Shown here piece after piece: positions 1-8,443 of a stretch of DNA of 45,139 nucleotides. The notes under the pieces are model-generated. The model ran no database searches. It saw only the letters and a list, made by a program, of their open reading frames with translations, and was not told where the DNA came from. The translations under genes and the position numbers were made by a program. How positions within the stretch are numbered: the stretch's first letter is position 1; each line of letters starts with the position of its first letter. Source of the stretch: Halorhodospira sp. (GTDB lineage: Bacteria; Pseudomonadota; Gammaproteobacteria; Nitrococcales; Halorhodospiraceae); assembly GCA_007121755.1 (NCBI GenBank), contig SKJZ01000202.1:1-45139 (forward strand), written 5' to 3'.

Positions 1-1256
1 ACCTGGCCACCATTCTCTTCCAACGCGCGGACGATATGTTCCCGCTCGCACGCACGCAAGTGCTCGACAAGGTCCGTCGAACCCGAACCGTTCACGTTGC
101 CTTCGGCGTTAGTTCCAGCGCAGGCGCCGGACGCGAAATCCTCGAACAAGTCCGCCGGGCCGATGGTATCTCTTTCGGCAAGGATACAGGCCCGCTCCAA
201 CATGTGACGCAGTTCACGCAGATTGCCTGGCCATGCGTGCTCCAACAGCGCACTGCGCGCGGCGGGCGCGAGTGTCTTATGTCCGCCCCCCTGGCCGGAA
301 CACTCCTCGAGAAACCGGTCGGCAAAAAAAAGGATGTCCTCCGGCCGCTCCCGCAGCGGCGGAATACGCACCTGCACGGTGTTGATCCGATAGTACAGGT
401 CCTCTCTGAATTCACCGTCGCGCACCATTTCCTGTAAATCCCTATGGGTCGCAGAGAGTACGATCACATTCACCGGTGTGGGCGCCTCGGCGCCCACACG
501 GACGATCTCGCGCTCCTGGATCGCACGTAGGAGTTTCACCTGCATTGTCGGCGACATGTCGCCGATCTCGTCGAGAAAGAGCGTCCCGCCTTCGGCCCGC
601 TCGAAGACGCCGCGCCGGGCGTGCGTAGCCCCCGTGAAGGCGCCCCGCTCGTGGCCGAATAGCTCGGCCTCCAGCAGGCTTTCGGTGAAAGCGCCGCAGT
701 TCACGGCAATGAACGGGCGACCGGGCCCTCCGGGCGCGCTATCATGCAGCAGACGCGCCACATGCTCCTTGCCCACCCCCGACTCACCCACCACCAAAGC
801 GTCGACCTGAGCGGCGGCGATTTTCGCCACCATGGCGCCCACCCGCTTCATAACCGGGGCGATACCCAGGGTTACCGAGGAGCACTCCCGGCTGGCGGGG
901 CCAGGGGCAAGGGTGCGCACCTTCTCCACCAACTCATCGAGATCGAAGGGCTTCACCACGTAGTCGGCGGCCCCCTCCTTGAGGAGCCGCACCGCCCGCT
1001 CCACTGACGCGTACGCGGTGATAAAGACAAACGGCGTGCCGGCCTCCACTGCAGACTCCCGGAACAGGGATTCGCCGTCGCCGTCGGGAAGCCTGATGTC
1101 GCTGATGACCACCGCGTACCGCTCTCCAATGAGTGCCGCCTTCGCCTCACCGAGCGAACCGTACCAATCGACTTGATAGCCTTCCAGCGTGAATCGGTCG
1201 TGGAGCGACTCACCCATGATGGCGTCGTCCTCCACCAAGCAGATCGACTGCGTCAT
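1..1256 (-). CDS. arxR: Sigma54-dependent response regulator, NtrC/AioR type (ArxR-like); 3' end truncated by window edge
   Basis: Absent from the ORF track because it runs off the window. Reading the minus strand from ATG at 1256 gives MTQSICLVEDDAIMGESLHDRF...VVISDIRLPDGDG..FITAYAS..KEGAADYVVKPFD (receiver), then GESGVGKE (Walker A), GAFTGA, GGTLFLDEIGDM, FREDLYYRINTVQVRIPPLRERPEDI and WPGNLREL. The stop of the kinase gene overlaps this ATG (ATGA). Confidence 0.88.
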   Translation of the reverse strand, partial: MTQSICLVEDDAIMGESLHDRFTLEGYQVDWYGSLGEAKAALIGERYAVVISDIRLPDGDGESLFRESAVEAGTPFVFITAYASVERAVRLLKEGAADYVVKPFDLDELVEKVRTLAPGPASRECSSVTLGIAPVMKRVGAMVAKIAAAQVDALVVGESGVGKEHVARLLHDSAPGGPGRPFIAVNCGAFTESLLEAELFGHERGAFTGATHARRGVFERAEGGTLFLDEIGDMSPTMQVKLLRAIQEREIVRVGAEAPTPVNVIVLSATHRDLQEMVRDGEFREDLYYRINTVQVRIPPLRERPEDILFFADRFLEECSGQGGGHKTLAPAARSALLEHAWPGNLRELRHMLERACILAERDTIGPADLFEDFASGACAGTNAEGNVNGSGSTDLVEHLRACEREHIVRALEENGGQ

Positions 1257-2722
1257 GTTTGTTTCCGCTCCCCGCGGTCAGCGGCCTGTTCCGGCGCTAC
1301 CGGCAAGGTAACGCGAAAGCACGTGTCACCCGGACGGCTATCCACCGAGATCCCGCCACCGAGTTGCTCGACCAGTTGATACGTCACCCAAAGCCCCAAG
1401 CCGGTTCCGCTGCCGCCGGTATCGGCAAAGGGCTCAAAAAGACGGTCTTTCTGGCTCTCTGAAATGTGGCCGCCGTCGTTGCTCACCTCCAGCACCAACT
1501 CATCACCGGTAAAGGCGGCGCGCATTGTGACCTCTCCGCCACTGTCCGCGGCCCGGACAGCGTTGAGCAAGAGATTGATCAGAATCTGCCTCACCGGCGT
1601 CGCCGGTACCGACACCGCCTCCGGCAGGTCCACCCGCCAGTCCAACTGAATGGAGCGCTGGCGGAGATCGTGATCCACCAACATTCTCACATCCTGGACG
1701 TCGCTCCGGGTGAGCGGATCCTTGGTAATTCGCGCCTCGACCAGCAAGGCGCCGACAATGTCACGAATCTGCAGCAACCCGCGCTCGATAAGCGACATCG
1801 TTCTCTGCGTGAAGGGATCGGTGTCCGCATGCCGCCGATAGGTATTTACCGCATTCAGCATGCCGCCCAGCGGATTGTTGATTTCATGCGCGATCCCCGC
1901 CGACAACCGGCCGATGGCCGCAAGGCGGTCAGAACGCACCACTTGCCGTTCCAGATCCTGCTTCTGCTCCAACTCCAACAGCATGGCCGCGAACCGCTCG
2001 TAGAGGCGCGCCACCTCGTCTCGCCCCTCCGGCGGGGGCATGGCGGCGGCCAATTCGCCGGGGGAGTGGCGTCCAACGGCTTCGATATAGTGTGTCAACC
2101 GAATCAGCGGCTGGGCCACGCGCCACCCCATCCACCAGCCCAACGGCAACAGGGCCGCGAGAACCGCCAATGTCGCCACCACCACTTGGATCAGGCCGGC
2201 GTGAAAACGGTCGAAAAAGCCGGGCCGGTCGTAACGCATGAGCACCGTCCCCAAGCGCGCGCCGTCCATTGCCACCGGGATCAACAACCACCACCCGGTA
2301 TCGTCGCGCAGCCTCCCCGCGGCCTCTTCCCGCACAAGCTTGGCCAGGGTCTCCAGCGTGCCGCCGTCATCGTCGCCGACCCCCAGCATGGTTTGCACCC
2401 GGAACCGTTCTGGATCGCTGGAGACGTACACCAGCGCGCGCCGGTCGAGCACGATAATAGTGGACGGGCGGCGGTGCTCCTCCATGGCGGCTTCCATCGG
2501 AGTGTTCACCACTTCCCACGCCCGCCACAAATCGTCCCGAAGCATCACCGGCGCGAGGCTTTCCGCGAGAACGCGGCCCAAGCTCTCCCCGTGCTCGCTG
2601 AGTTCGCGCTCAGCGTCCCGCCAAGCGTGTCCTAGCGCCGCAGCTGAGATGGTAACGGCGGTGACGACTACCACCAACACGATTTGCAACGGCACCTTGG
2701 TCCGATAGTTCAGACCCTTCAC
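1253..2722 (-). CDS. arxS: Membrane sensor histidine kinase (ArxS/AioS-like)
   Basis: 489 aa; N-terminal TM, periplasmic segment, second TM/HAMP-like region, HisKA GRLSAGIAHEINNPLGGML, HATPase GGSGTGLGLWVTYQLVEQLGG. Sits between the PhnD-like protein and the sigma54 regulator with overlapping ends. Confidence 0.88.
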   Translation of the reverse strand: MKGLNYRTKVPLQIVLVVVVTAVTISAAALGHAWRDAERELSEHGESLGRVLAESLAPVMLRDDLWRAWEVVNTPMEAAMEEHRRPSTIIVLDRRALVYVSSDPERFRVQTMLGVGDDDGGTLETLAKLVREEAAGRLRDDTGWWLLIPVAMDGARLGTVLMRYDRPGFFDRFHAGLIQVVVATLAVLAALLPLGWWMGWRVAQPLIRLTHYIEAVGRHSPGELAAAMPPPEGRDEVARLYERFAAMLLELEQKQDLERQVVRSDRLAAIGRLSAGIAHEINNPLGGMLNAVNTYRRHADTDPFTQRTMSLIERGLLQIRDIVGALLVEARITKDPLTRSDVQDVRMLVDHDLRQRSIQLDWRVDLPEAVSVPATPVRQILINLLLNAVRAADSGGEVTMRAAFTGDELVLEVSNDGGHISESQKDRLFEPFADTGGSGTGLGLWVTYQLVEQLGGGISVDSRPGDTCFRVTLPVAPEQAADRGERKQT

Positions 2723-3615
2723 CGCCGCGCTGCCTCCACGCGGGCCGTCATCCGCCGGATGTCATCGTAGTCGGACCCGTCCGCCTCGCCGAACCCGTCC
2801 AAGTTCAGTCCGTCCAGGATCCGGCGCCCCTCTTCGTCGTCCTCCATGCCGGTGAGCGCCTCTCGGAACGCCTTGAACGTCTGTTTATCCAGGCCCGCGG
2901 CCGCGACCAGAGGAGGAAAACCGAAGGCAGGGGAGCGTTCCACAATATGGAGCCTGCGGACCAAATCCGGCTCATGGCGTTCCAACGTTTCATAAACGTA
3001 CCCGTCCACGGCACCGCCGTCAGCCAACCCCACGGCCACCGCGTGGATCACCTTGCGGTGGCTCCAGGTAAAAAAGGTGCGCGAGAAAAAGGTGTCGGGG
3101 TCATGTCCGCCCTCCATCAGCCGGTAGGTCGGATAGAGCCACCCCGAATTCGAGTCGGGGTCCGCAAAGGCGAAGACACCACCCTCCAGTGACTCCAGGC
3201 CATTCGTTGGCGCGCCGGCGATAATGTATGAACGGTAGAGCGGCTTCCCGCGGTACAGCGGACTCGCCACGAGGCGCAGTTCGGCGGCGTGAACGACGTA
3301 GGGATACCCGCAAAGCCACGCCGCGTCGAGTCCCCCGGCCCGCAGGAGGTTGACGATCTCTTCGTAACTGGTCCGGCGCAACATCTCTACCGGCCGTTGC
3401 AGCCGCGTCTCCAGATCTTCCCGCCAACCCCGCAGCAACTGGATCCGCTCATCAAGGATAACCGGCGTAAGCCCGAGCTTGAAAGGCGCCCGGGGAGGGG
3501 ATCCGCGGTCCGGCGCGGCCGATGGAGCTGATAACCCCGTCAGCAACACGGCGGCGGCCATTCGCTTCAGAAGCTGCCTCCGACTCAACGTTACGCTCAA
3601 GTAACCTCCCGCCAC
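2719..3615 (-). CDS. arxX: PhnD-family periplasmic binding protein (ArxX/AioX-like arsenite sensor)
   Basis: 298 aa; Tat-like N-terminus SRRQLLKRMAAAVLLTGLSA; PhnD-type fold cues (KLGLTPVILDERIQLLRGWREDLETRLQRPVEML, DPDSNSGWLYPTYRLM). Overlaps the kinase start. The true start could be downstream (TTG codons near 3600/3588). Confidence 0.8.
   Translation of the reverse strand: MAGGYLSVTLSRRQLLKRMAAAVLLTGLSAPSAAPDRGSPPRAPFKLGLTPVILDERIQLLRGWREDLETRLQRPVEMLRRTSYEEIVNLLRAGGLDAAWLCGYPYVVHAAELRLVASPLYRGKPLYRSYIIAGAPTNGLESLEGGVFAFADPDSNSGWLYPTYRLMEGGHDPDTFFSRTFFTWSHRKVIHAVAVGLADGGAVDGYVYETLERHEPDLVRRLHIVERSPAFGFPPLVAAAGLDKQTFKAFREALTGMEDDEEGRRILDGLNLDGFGEADGSDYDDIRRMTARVEAARR
3590..3605. promoter_or_regulatory. 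Candidate ArxR upstream activating site 1 (GTTAC-GCTCAA-GTAAC)
   Basis: Perfect 5-bp inverted repeat with 6-bp spacer; same architecture as 3633-3648; about 174 bp upstream of the predicted sigma54 start site. Confidence 0.55.
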
Positions 3616-3632
3616 GTAACTCCAGTCTATAC

Positions 3633-3648
3633 GTTACCGGCCCGTAAC
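3633..3648. promoter_or_regulatory. Candidate ArxR upstream activating site 2 (GTTAC-CGGCCC-GTAAC)
   Basis: Perfect 5-bp inverted repeat with 6-bp spacer, centre 43 bp from site 1 (about 4 helical turns). An extra GTAAC half-site is at 3616-3620. Confidence 0.6.
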
Positions 3649-3743
3649 ATGCAAACAGTTTTGAGGGCCGCTCTCCTTGGGCATATTGCCACACCACAAC
3701 GACTTAAGTGGGGCAGGCTGCCACACACTGGAAGCCCTCTAAA

Positions 3744-3759
3744 TGGCATGTGCCTTGCT
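3744..3759 (+). promoter_or_regulatory. Sigma54 (RpoN) -24/-12 promoter of the arx operon
   Basis: TGGCATG-TGCC-TTGCT fits TGGCAYR-N4-TTGCW at every position, with correct GG/GC spacing; located between the UAS-like palindromes and arxB'. Confidence 0.85.
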
Positions 3760-3780
3760 TTATGTGGCAGAGCGCCGCAG

Positions 3781-3805
3781 CAAGCCAGACGTTATGCCTG
3801 GCTTG
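3781..3805 (+). other. Stem-loop in the predicted 5' leader of the arx transcript
   Basis: CAAGCCAG-ACGTTATGC-CTGGCTTG: perfect 8-bp stem, 9-nt loop, between predicted TSS (~3771) and the arxB' ATG at 3878. Confidence 0.55.
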
Positions 3806-3877
3806 AAACCGTGCGACCACAACTACAAAACGGCGCGATAGCAGCACGACCTCAGGTCGGCTGGCCAGGAGGAGAGG

Positions 3878-5158
3878 ATGGAAGAGAACAGCCCGGCAGC
3901 CCGGGCGTATCGGCCGTTGCGCACCGATGTCGCCGCAGTCACCTTCGTAACCGAGGGCTGCCTGCCGGTGCGCTCACCTCTCTCGGATTGTGCATCGTGC
4001 GCCGAGGCGTGCCCCGTGGGCGCGCTTACCGTGGGGTGGCGGGGACCCTCTCTCGCGGATGGATGCCTGCATTGCGGGCGTTGCGCGGCGGCATGCCCGA
4101 CAGGCGCCATCCGCGTCGCCGGTTTTCCTCGCTTGGCGCTTCCGGATCTTCAAGCGGCTCGTGCCGAAGACGGGCCGCTTGAGGTCGACTGCTGGCGCGT
4201 TCCCCGTGAACGCTCGCCGGCCGGCGCACTTCGTGTCCCCTGTCTCGGTGGCCTCGACGCTGGCACCCTGGCCGCCCTGCACGCCCGCCACCCCGCCGGA
4301 GTCGTCCTGCTGGACCGCGGCTGGTGCGGCGGCTGTCCGGCCGGGGGACGCCCTCCGCTCCAAGAAGAGGCAGTAACGGCCGCCGCCGGCGCACTGGTCG
4401 CGGCGGGCGCCGATCCTGAACACGCGCCGCGCATTGAACACCGGCCACTGCCCGGACAGTCCGCCCGGCCCGAGATACCCGACGCGATGGCGGAACGCGC
4501 CGTCAGCCGCCGGGGACTCTTTCGCCACTTGGCTGGCCGCGCCGCCGCAACCGCCGAACAGTGGCAGGACGGGGCCGGCGAGGGTCCGGCGCCCGGCGGA
4601 CTCGCCCAGCCGCTGCGCGCCCTCCCCAGAGAGCGTCTGGTGGCCGCGCTCCGCCGTATCACGTCAGCCGGCATTCCCGCCGAGGCCTCGCCGGCCGCGC
4701 GGATGAACAGTGATCTCTGCGCCAACCACCGGATCTGCGCCTCTCTTTGCCCCACCGGAGCGCTGCGTGGTGTCGAGGACGGCGACGGCGCCGGCCTCGA
4801 CTTCGATCCGGCGACCTGCATCGGCTGTGAGCTGTGCAGCCGTGTCTGCCCTGAAGGCGCGCTGCAAATCGGGCGCGCGGGCGGCCAAAGCGTTCTTCAC
4901 CCGCTGACCCGCCACAGCGTGGCGCGATGCAGCGATTGCGGGCGCCCCTTCACCGCCGGTGAAGGGCGCGACCGCTGCCCCAACTGCCGTAAAGATCAAG
5001 AGCTTTTGACCGGAGGCGTCTACGAGGCGCTCTTCGGCCATCCCCCCGAAGCCGTGGGTTCCGGCACTCCTGCCGGCACTGCGGCCCCGGGTCCACAAGA
5101 GGCGTTCCACGCCAATATGTCGAGAGGGAAGGAGGCATTCCATGACCGACGTTCTTAA
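3878..5158 (+). CDS. arxB': Multi-cluster 4Fe-4S ferredoxin-type protein (ArxB'-like) with C-terminal zinc-ribbon-like motif
   Basis: 426 aa; CASCAEACPVG, CLHCGRCAAACPTG, CANHRICASLCPTG, CIGCELCSRVCPEG; C-terminal CSDCGRPF..CPNC. Strong RBS (aggaggagagg). Overlaps arxA. Confidence 0.82.
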   Translation: MEENSPAARAYRPLRTDVAAVTFVTEGCLPVRSPLSDCASCAEACPVGALTVGWRGPSLADGCLHCGRCAAACPTGAIRVAGFPRLALPDLQAARAEDGPLEVDCWRVPRERSPAGALRVPCLGGLDAGTLAALHARHPAGVVLLDRGWCGGCPAGGRPPLQEEAVTAAAGALVAAGADPEHAPRIEHRPLPGQSARPEIPDAMAERAVSRRGLFRHLAGRAAATAEQWQDGAGEGPAPGGLAQPLRALPRERLVAALRRITSAGIPAEASPAARMNSDLCANHRICASLCPTGALRGVEDGDGAGLDFDPATCIGCELCSRVCPEGALQIGRAGGQSVLHPLTRHSVARCSDCGRPFTAGEGRDRCPNCRKDQELLTGGVYEALFGHPPEAVGSGTPAGTAAPGPQEAFHANMSRGKEAFHDRRS

Positions 5159-7646
5159 CGCCAAGTTCACCCGGAGGCGCTTTCTACAGGCTTCCGGCGC
5201 CACGGGAGCCGCGGCCGCCGGCACTGCCGGTATCGGCAAGCTGGTCGGCTTCTCCGCCGCTGGCGCATCATCCCGGGAGGCGCGCGCCGCTAGCCGCGGG
5301 CAAACCACGGTTACCAAGAATATATGCGCCCAATGTCCGGCCCGTTGTGGCATCGACGTCTACACCACCAACGGCCGCGTGCATGCAATCTATGGCGATA
5401 CCGGCAACCCCATCGCCAACGGCAAGCTCTGCCCGAAGGGCCACCTCGGCACTTACTTCCTCTACGACCCCGATCGTTTCAAGGGGCCAATGAAGCGCAC
5501 CAACCCGAGCAAGGGTCGTAACGAGGATCCCGGCTTCGTACCAATTTCATGGGACGAGGCCCTGAACACCGTCGCGGAGCGGATCAACCGCCTGCGTGAG
5601 AACGGCGAGGCCCACCGCTTCGCCCACTTCTATGGCCGCGGCTGGGGCTCCTCCGACGCCGGCCTCTACGGCGACTTCGGCAAGCTTATCGGGACGCCGA
5701 ATTCGGCCATAGGCCACGCCTCCATGTGCGCCGAGGGCTCCAAGCGCGCCAAGGCGGCCACCGACGGCAACAATTCGTACAACTCCTACGACTACGCGAA
5801 TACCAACTACATCCTCAACTTCGGCGCGTCGTTCCTAGAGGCGTTCCGCCCCTACAACTACCTGATGCAGATGTGGGGCCACATGCGCAGCAAGAGCCCG
5901 ATGACGCGGACCACCGCGGTCGACGTGCGCATGAACCCGACATTGGCCGCCGCCGACCGCGCGGTGATGGTCAAGCCCGGCACCGACGGCGCCATGGCGT
6001 TGGCCATCGCCCACGTCATTCTCGTTGAAGAGCTGTGGAACAAGGACTTCGTCGGCGATTTCCGTGACGGCCGCAACCGTTTCCGCACCGGACAGCGCGT
6101 CCCGGCCGGCAGCTTCGATGAGAAGTGGACCTACGGACTTGTCGAGTGGTGGAACGCCGAACTCAAGGATCGCACCCCCGAGTGGGCCGAGGGCGTCTGC
6201 GGAGTCTCCGCCGACCAGATCACCGCGGTCGCCCGGGAGTTCGGCACCACCCGCCCCGCGATGGCCATTATGGAGCGTGGGCCGACCGCGCACACCAACG
6301 GCGTCTACAACGGCATGGCTATCCATGCGCTGAATGCGCTGTCCGGCTGCATGTACGCCGAGGGCGGGCTCTTCTATCAGATGGGACCGTCTTACGGGGG
6401 GCTGCCCGCCAACTCCGACGACTACATGGACAACATCTCCCGGGAGATGCAGGGCAGGCATCCGCGCATCGACATGGCGGGCACGGACCGGTGGCCGATG
6501 AGCGGCCATATGATGCAGGAGACGGCGAAGAACCATAACGCCGGCGATCCCTACAAGCTCGACACGGCAATGTTCTTCTACACCAACCCGATCTGGACGG
6601 CGCCCGACACCGCCGAGTGGGAGAAGATGATGGCGGAGATTTTCGTCATCGACACTTCCCCCTTCCCCGGCGAGACGGCGATGTTCGCCGACCTGATCCT
6701 GCCGGACCACACCTACTTGGAGCGGCTGCAGGACTCACCGACCTATCCGTTCGAGGGTTGGCCGATGGCGGCTCTGCGGGTGCCGGCGGTCGATCCGATC
6801 TACGACACCAAGCACTTTGGCGACACCCTGATCGAGATCGGCAAGCGAATCAACGGACCGATCGGCGATTTCTACCGTGAACTCGACAACGTTGAGAACT
6901 GCCTGCGCCACCGGGCGGCCGGCTTCAGCGACGATCCGGGCGACAACGGCGTCAGGGACTTTGAAACCTGGAAGGAGAAGGGAGTGTGGTACCGCAAGCC
7001 GTACCACTGGAAGCAGCACCGCGGTGTCTTTTACGAGTGGGACGGTGACGGCTACAACAAAGTCATGACCGAGGAGGAGGTCGGCGAGAAGCTGCTGAAG
7101 ACTGGATCGGGCAAGTTCGAGTTCAAATCGAGCTTCCTGGAGGGCAACGCCGGCTACATCACCGGTGAACTCGGTGTCTCCCGCAACCGCGTTGGCTATC
7201 CGCAGTGGCTTGAGCCGCGGCACACCGGTGGGGACCGGCCGCTGCACTTCATTACGCCGAAGGTGCCGATGACCGCGGAGGGGCGCAGCGGCAACATCCC
7301 GCACGCCATCGCGCAGATGCAGCCGATGGTCGGCGGCAACCAGACCACCTTCCTGGAAATCCATCCGCAGACCGCGCGCGCGCGCGGCATCCGGGACGGA
7401 GACCGGGTGAAGATCACCTCGGATCTGGGGAGCATCTACGCCTACGCGCGTTACATGCCGTCCAACCGGCCGGACGCCATCGTCCTGCCGTACGAGCACG
7501 GCCACTGGGCGCAAGGGCGCTGGGCAACGGCGCAGGAGCGCAGCGTCAACCCCGGCAACCCCAGCGACATCACCGCGAACATCTCCGACCCGATCTCAGG
7601 GCTTGCCTGTTACTACACCGGCAAAGTCGACCTGGAACGGGCCTGA
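5142..7646 (+). CDS. arxA: Molybdopterin oxidoreductase catalytic subunit, ArxA-type respiratory arsenite oxidase
   Basis: 834 aa; Tat motif TRRRFLQASG; CAQCPARCGID..GKLCPKGH 4Fe-4S motif; HFYGRGWGSSD (GRGWG at 5634-5648); C-terminal molydopterin-dinucleotide-binding-like region (ARGIRDGDRVKITSDLGSI). Gene order B'-A-B-C-D. Confidence 0.85.
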   Translation: MTDVLNAKFTRRRFLQASGATGAAAAGTAGIGKLVGFSAAGASSREARAASRGQTTVTKNICAQCPARCGIDVYTTNGRVHAIYGDTGNPIANGKLCPKGHLGTYFLYDPDRFKGPMKRTNPSKGRNEDPGFVPISWDEALNTVAERINRLRENGEAHRFAHFYGRGWGSSDAGLYGDFGKLIGTPNSAIGHASMCAEGSKRAKAATDGNNSYNSYDYANTNYILNFGASFLEAFRPYNYLMQMWGHMRSKSPMTRTTAVDVRMNPTLAAADRAVMVKPGTDGAMALAIAHVILVEELWNKDFVGDFRDGRNRFRTGQRVPAGSFDEKWTYGLVEWWNAELKDRTPEWAEGVCGVSADQITAVAREFGTTRPAMAIMERGPTAHTNGVYNGMAIHALNALSGCMYAEGGLFYQMGPSYGGLPANSDDYMDNISREMQGRHPRIDMAGTDRWPMSGHMMQETAKNHNAGDPYKLDTAMFFYTNPIWTAPDTAEWEKMMAEIFVIDTSPFPGETAMFADLILPDHTYLERLQDSPTYPFEGWPMAALRVPAVDPIYDTKHFGDTLIEIGKRINGPIGDFYRELDNVENCLRHRAAGFSDDPGDNGVRDFETWKEKGVWYRKPYHWKQHRGVFYEWDGDGYNKVMTEEEVGEKLLKTGSGKFEFKSSFLEGNAGYITGELGVSRNRVGYPQWLEPRHTGGDRPLHFITPKVPMTAEGRSGNIPHAIAQMQPMVGGNQTTFLEIHPQTARARGIRDGDRVKITSDLGSIYAYARYMPSNRPDAIVLPYEHGHWAQGRWATAQERSVNPGNPSDITANISDPISGLACYYTGKVDLERA

Positions 7647-7674
7647 CCCCCGGACTGAAAGGAGTATTTGAGCT

Positions 7675-8427
7675 ATGGCTAAATGGGGAATGGTCATCGA
7701 CCTTGACAAGTGCACCGGGTGCCAGGCGTGCACCACCGCGTGCTCCATGGAGAACAACACGCTGCCGGGCGAAAACTGGCAGGACGTCCTCTACTACCAC
7801 GAAGGCGAGTATCCGAGCGCGCAGATGAAGTGGCTGCCGCGTCCTTGCATGCAGTGTGAGGAGCCGTCGTGCGTCCACGTCTGCCCGACCCGGGCCACCT
7901 ACAAGGACGACGAGGCCGGCGGCATCGTCTTTATCGACTGGAACAAGTGCATCGGCTGCAAGTACTGCATGATCGCCTGCCCGTATGGGGTTAGGTTTTA
8001 CGCTGACGAGCAGCCGCTGGTGGAGCCCGACCTGAAGGCCGCATTCCCTGGCGAGGACGGGCAACTCTGGAGCCCGCCGTACCAGGGGCCGCAGGAGGAT
8101 TGGAGCCGGGGCATCGGCATCCAGCCCAAGGGCGTCGTCTCCAAGTGCACCTTCTGTCACCACAAGGTCAGCCAAGCGCCGGCCGGAACGCCCGATCTTG
8201 ATGAGGACGATCCGGATCTCAAGGAGTACGTGCCGGCGTGCGTGCGCACCTGCCCGCCCAAGGCCCGCTACTTCGGCGACTTGGACAACCCCGAGAGCAA
8301 TGTTAACAAGCTCATCGGTAACAAGCGGGGCGTCCGGTTGAAAGATGAGACCGGCAACCGTCCGCAGGTCTACTACTTGGGCGCCGGCGCGAACATTCCC
8401 GCATTCCAGCGCCGTCAGCGTTCCTGA
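7675..8427 (+). CDS. arxB: 4Fe-4S electron transfer subunit (ArxB-like, DmsB/NrfC family)
   Basis: 250 aa; CTGCQACTTACSMENN, CMQCEEPSCVHVCPTRAT, CIGCKYCMIACPYGVR, CTFCHHKV..CVRTCPPKARYFGD: four cysteine clusters. Confidence 0.9.
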   Translation: MAKWGMVIDLDKCTGCQACTTACSMENNTLPGENWQDVLYYHEGEYPSAQMKWLPRPCMQCEEPSCVHVCPTRATYKDDEAGGIVFIDWNKCIGCKYCMIACPYGVRFYADEQPLVEPDLKAAFPGEDGQLWSPPYQGPQEDWSRGIGIQPKGVVSKCTFCHHKVSQAPAGTPDLDEDDPDLKEYVPACVRTCPPKARYFGDLDNPESNVNKLIGNKRGVRLKDETGNRPQVYYLGAGANIPAFQRRQRS

Positions 8428-8443
8428 AAGGGGGTGAGGAACC

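Noticed and set aside
92-415. 107-aa minus-strand ORF near the window start with an A8 run (314-321) suggesting a frameshift
   Set aside because: With eight A residues the response-regulator frame stays open through DILFFADRFLEECSGQGGGHKTLAPAARSALLEHAWPGNLREL to the window edge, so there is no frameshift; the listed ORF is out of frame.
1466-2635. 389-aa plus-strand ORF
   Set aside because: Antisense to the histidine kinase; low-complexity H/Q/R/P composition typical of a shadow frame in GC-rich DNA; kinase motifs on the opposite strand are clear.
3700-3735. Possible IHF site between the UAS and the sigma54 promoter
   Set aside because: The only candidate (CACAACGACTTAA) is a poor match to WATCAR-N4-TTR; not supported.
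5835-6710. 291-aa minus-strand ORF
   Set aside because: Antisense to arxA; composition is a mirror of the coding strand.
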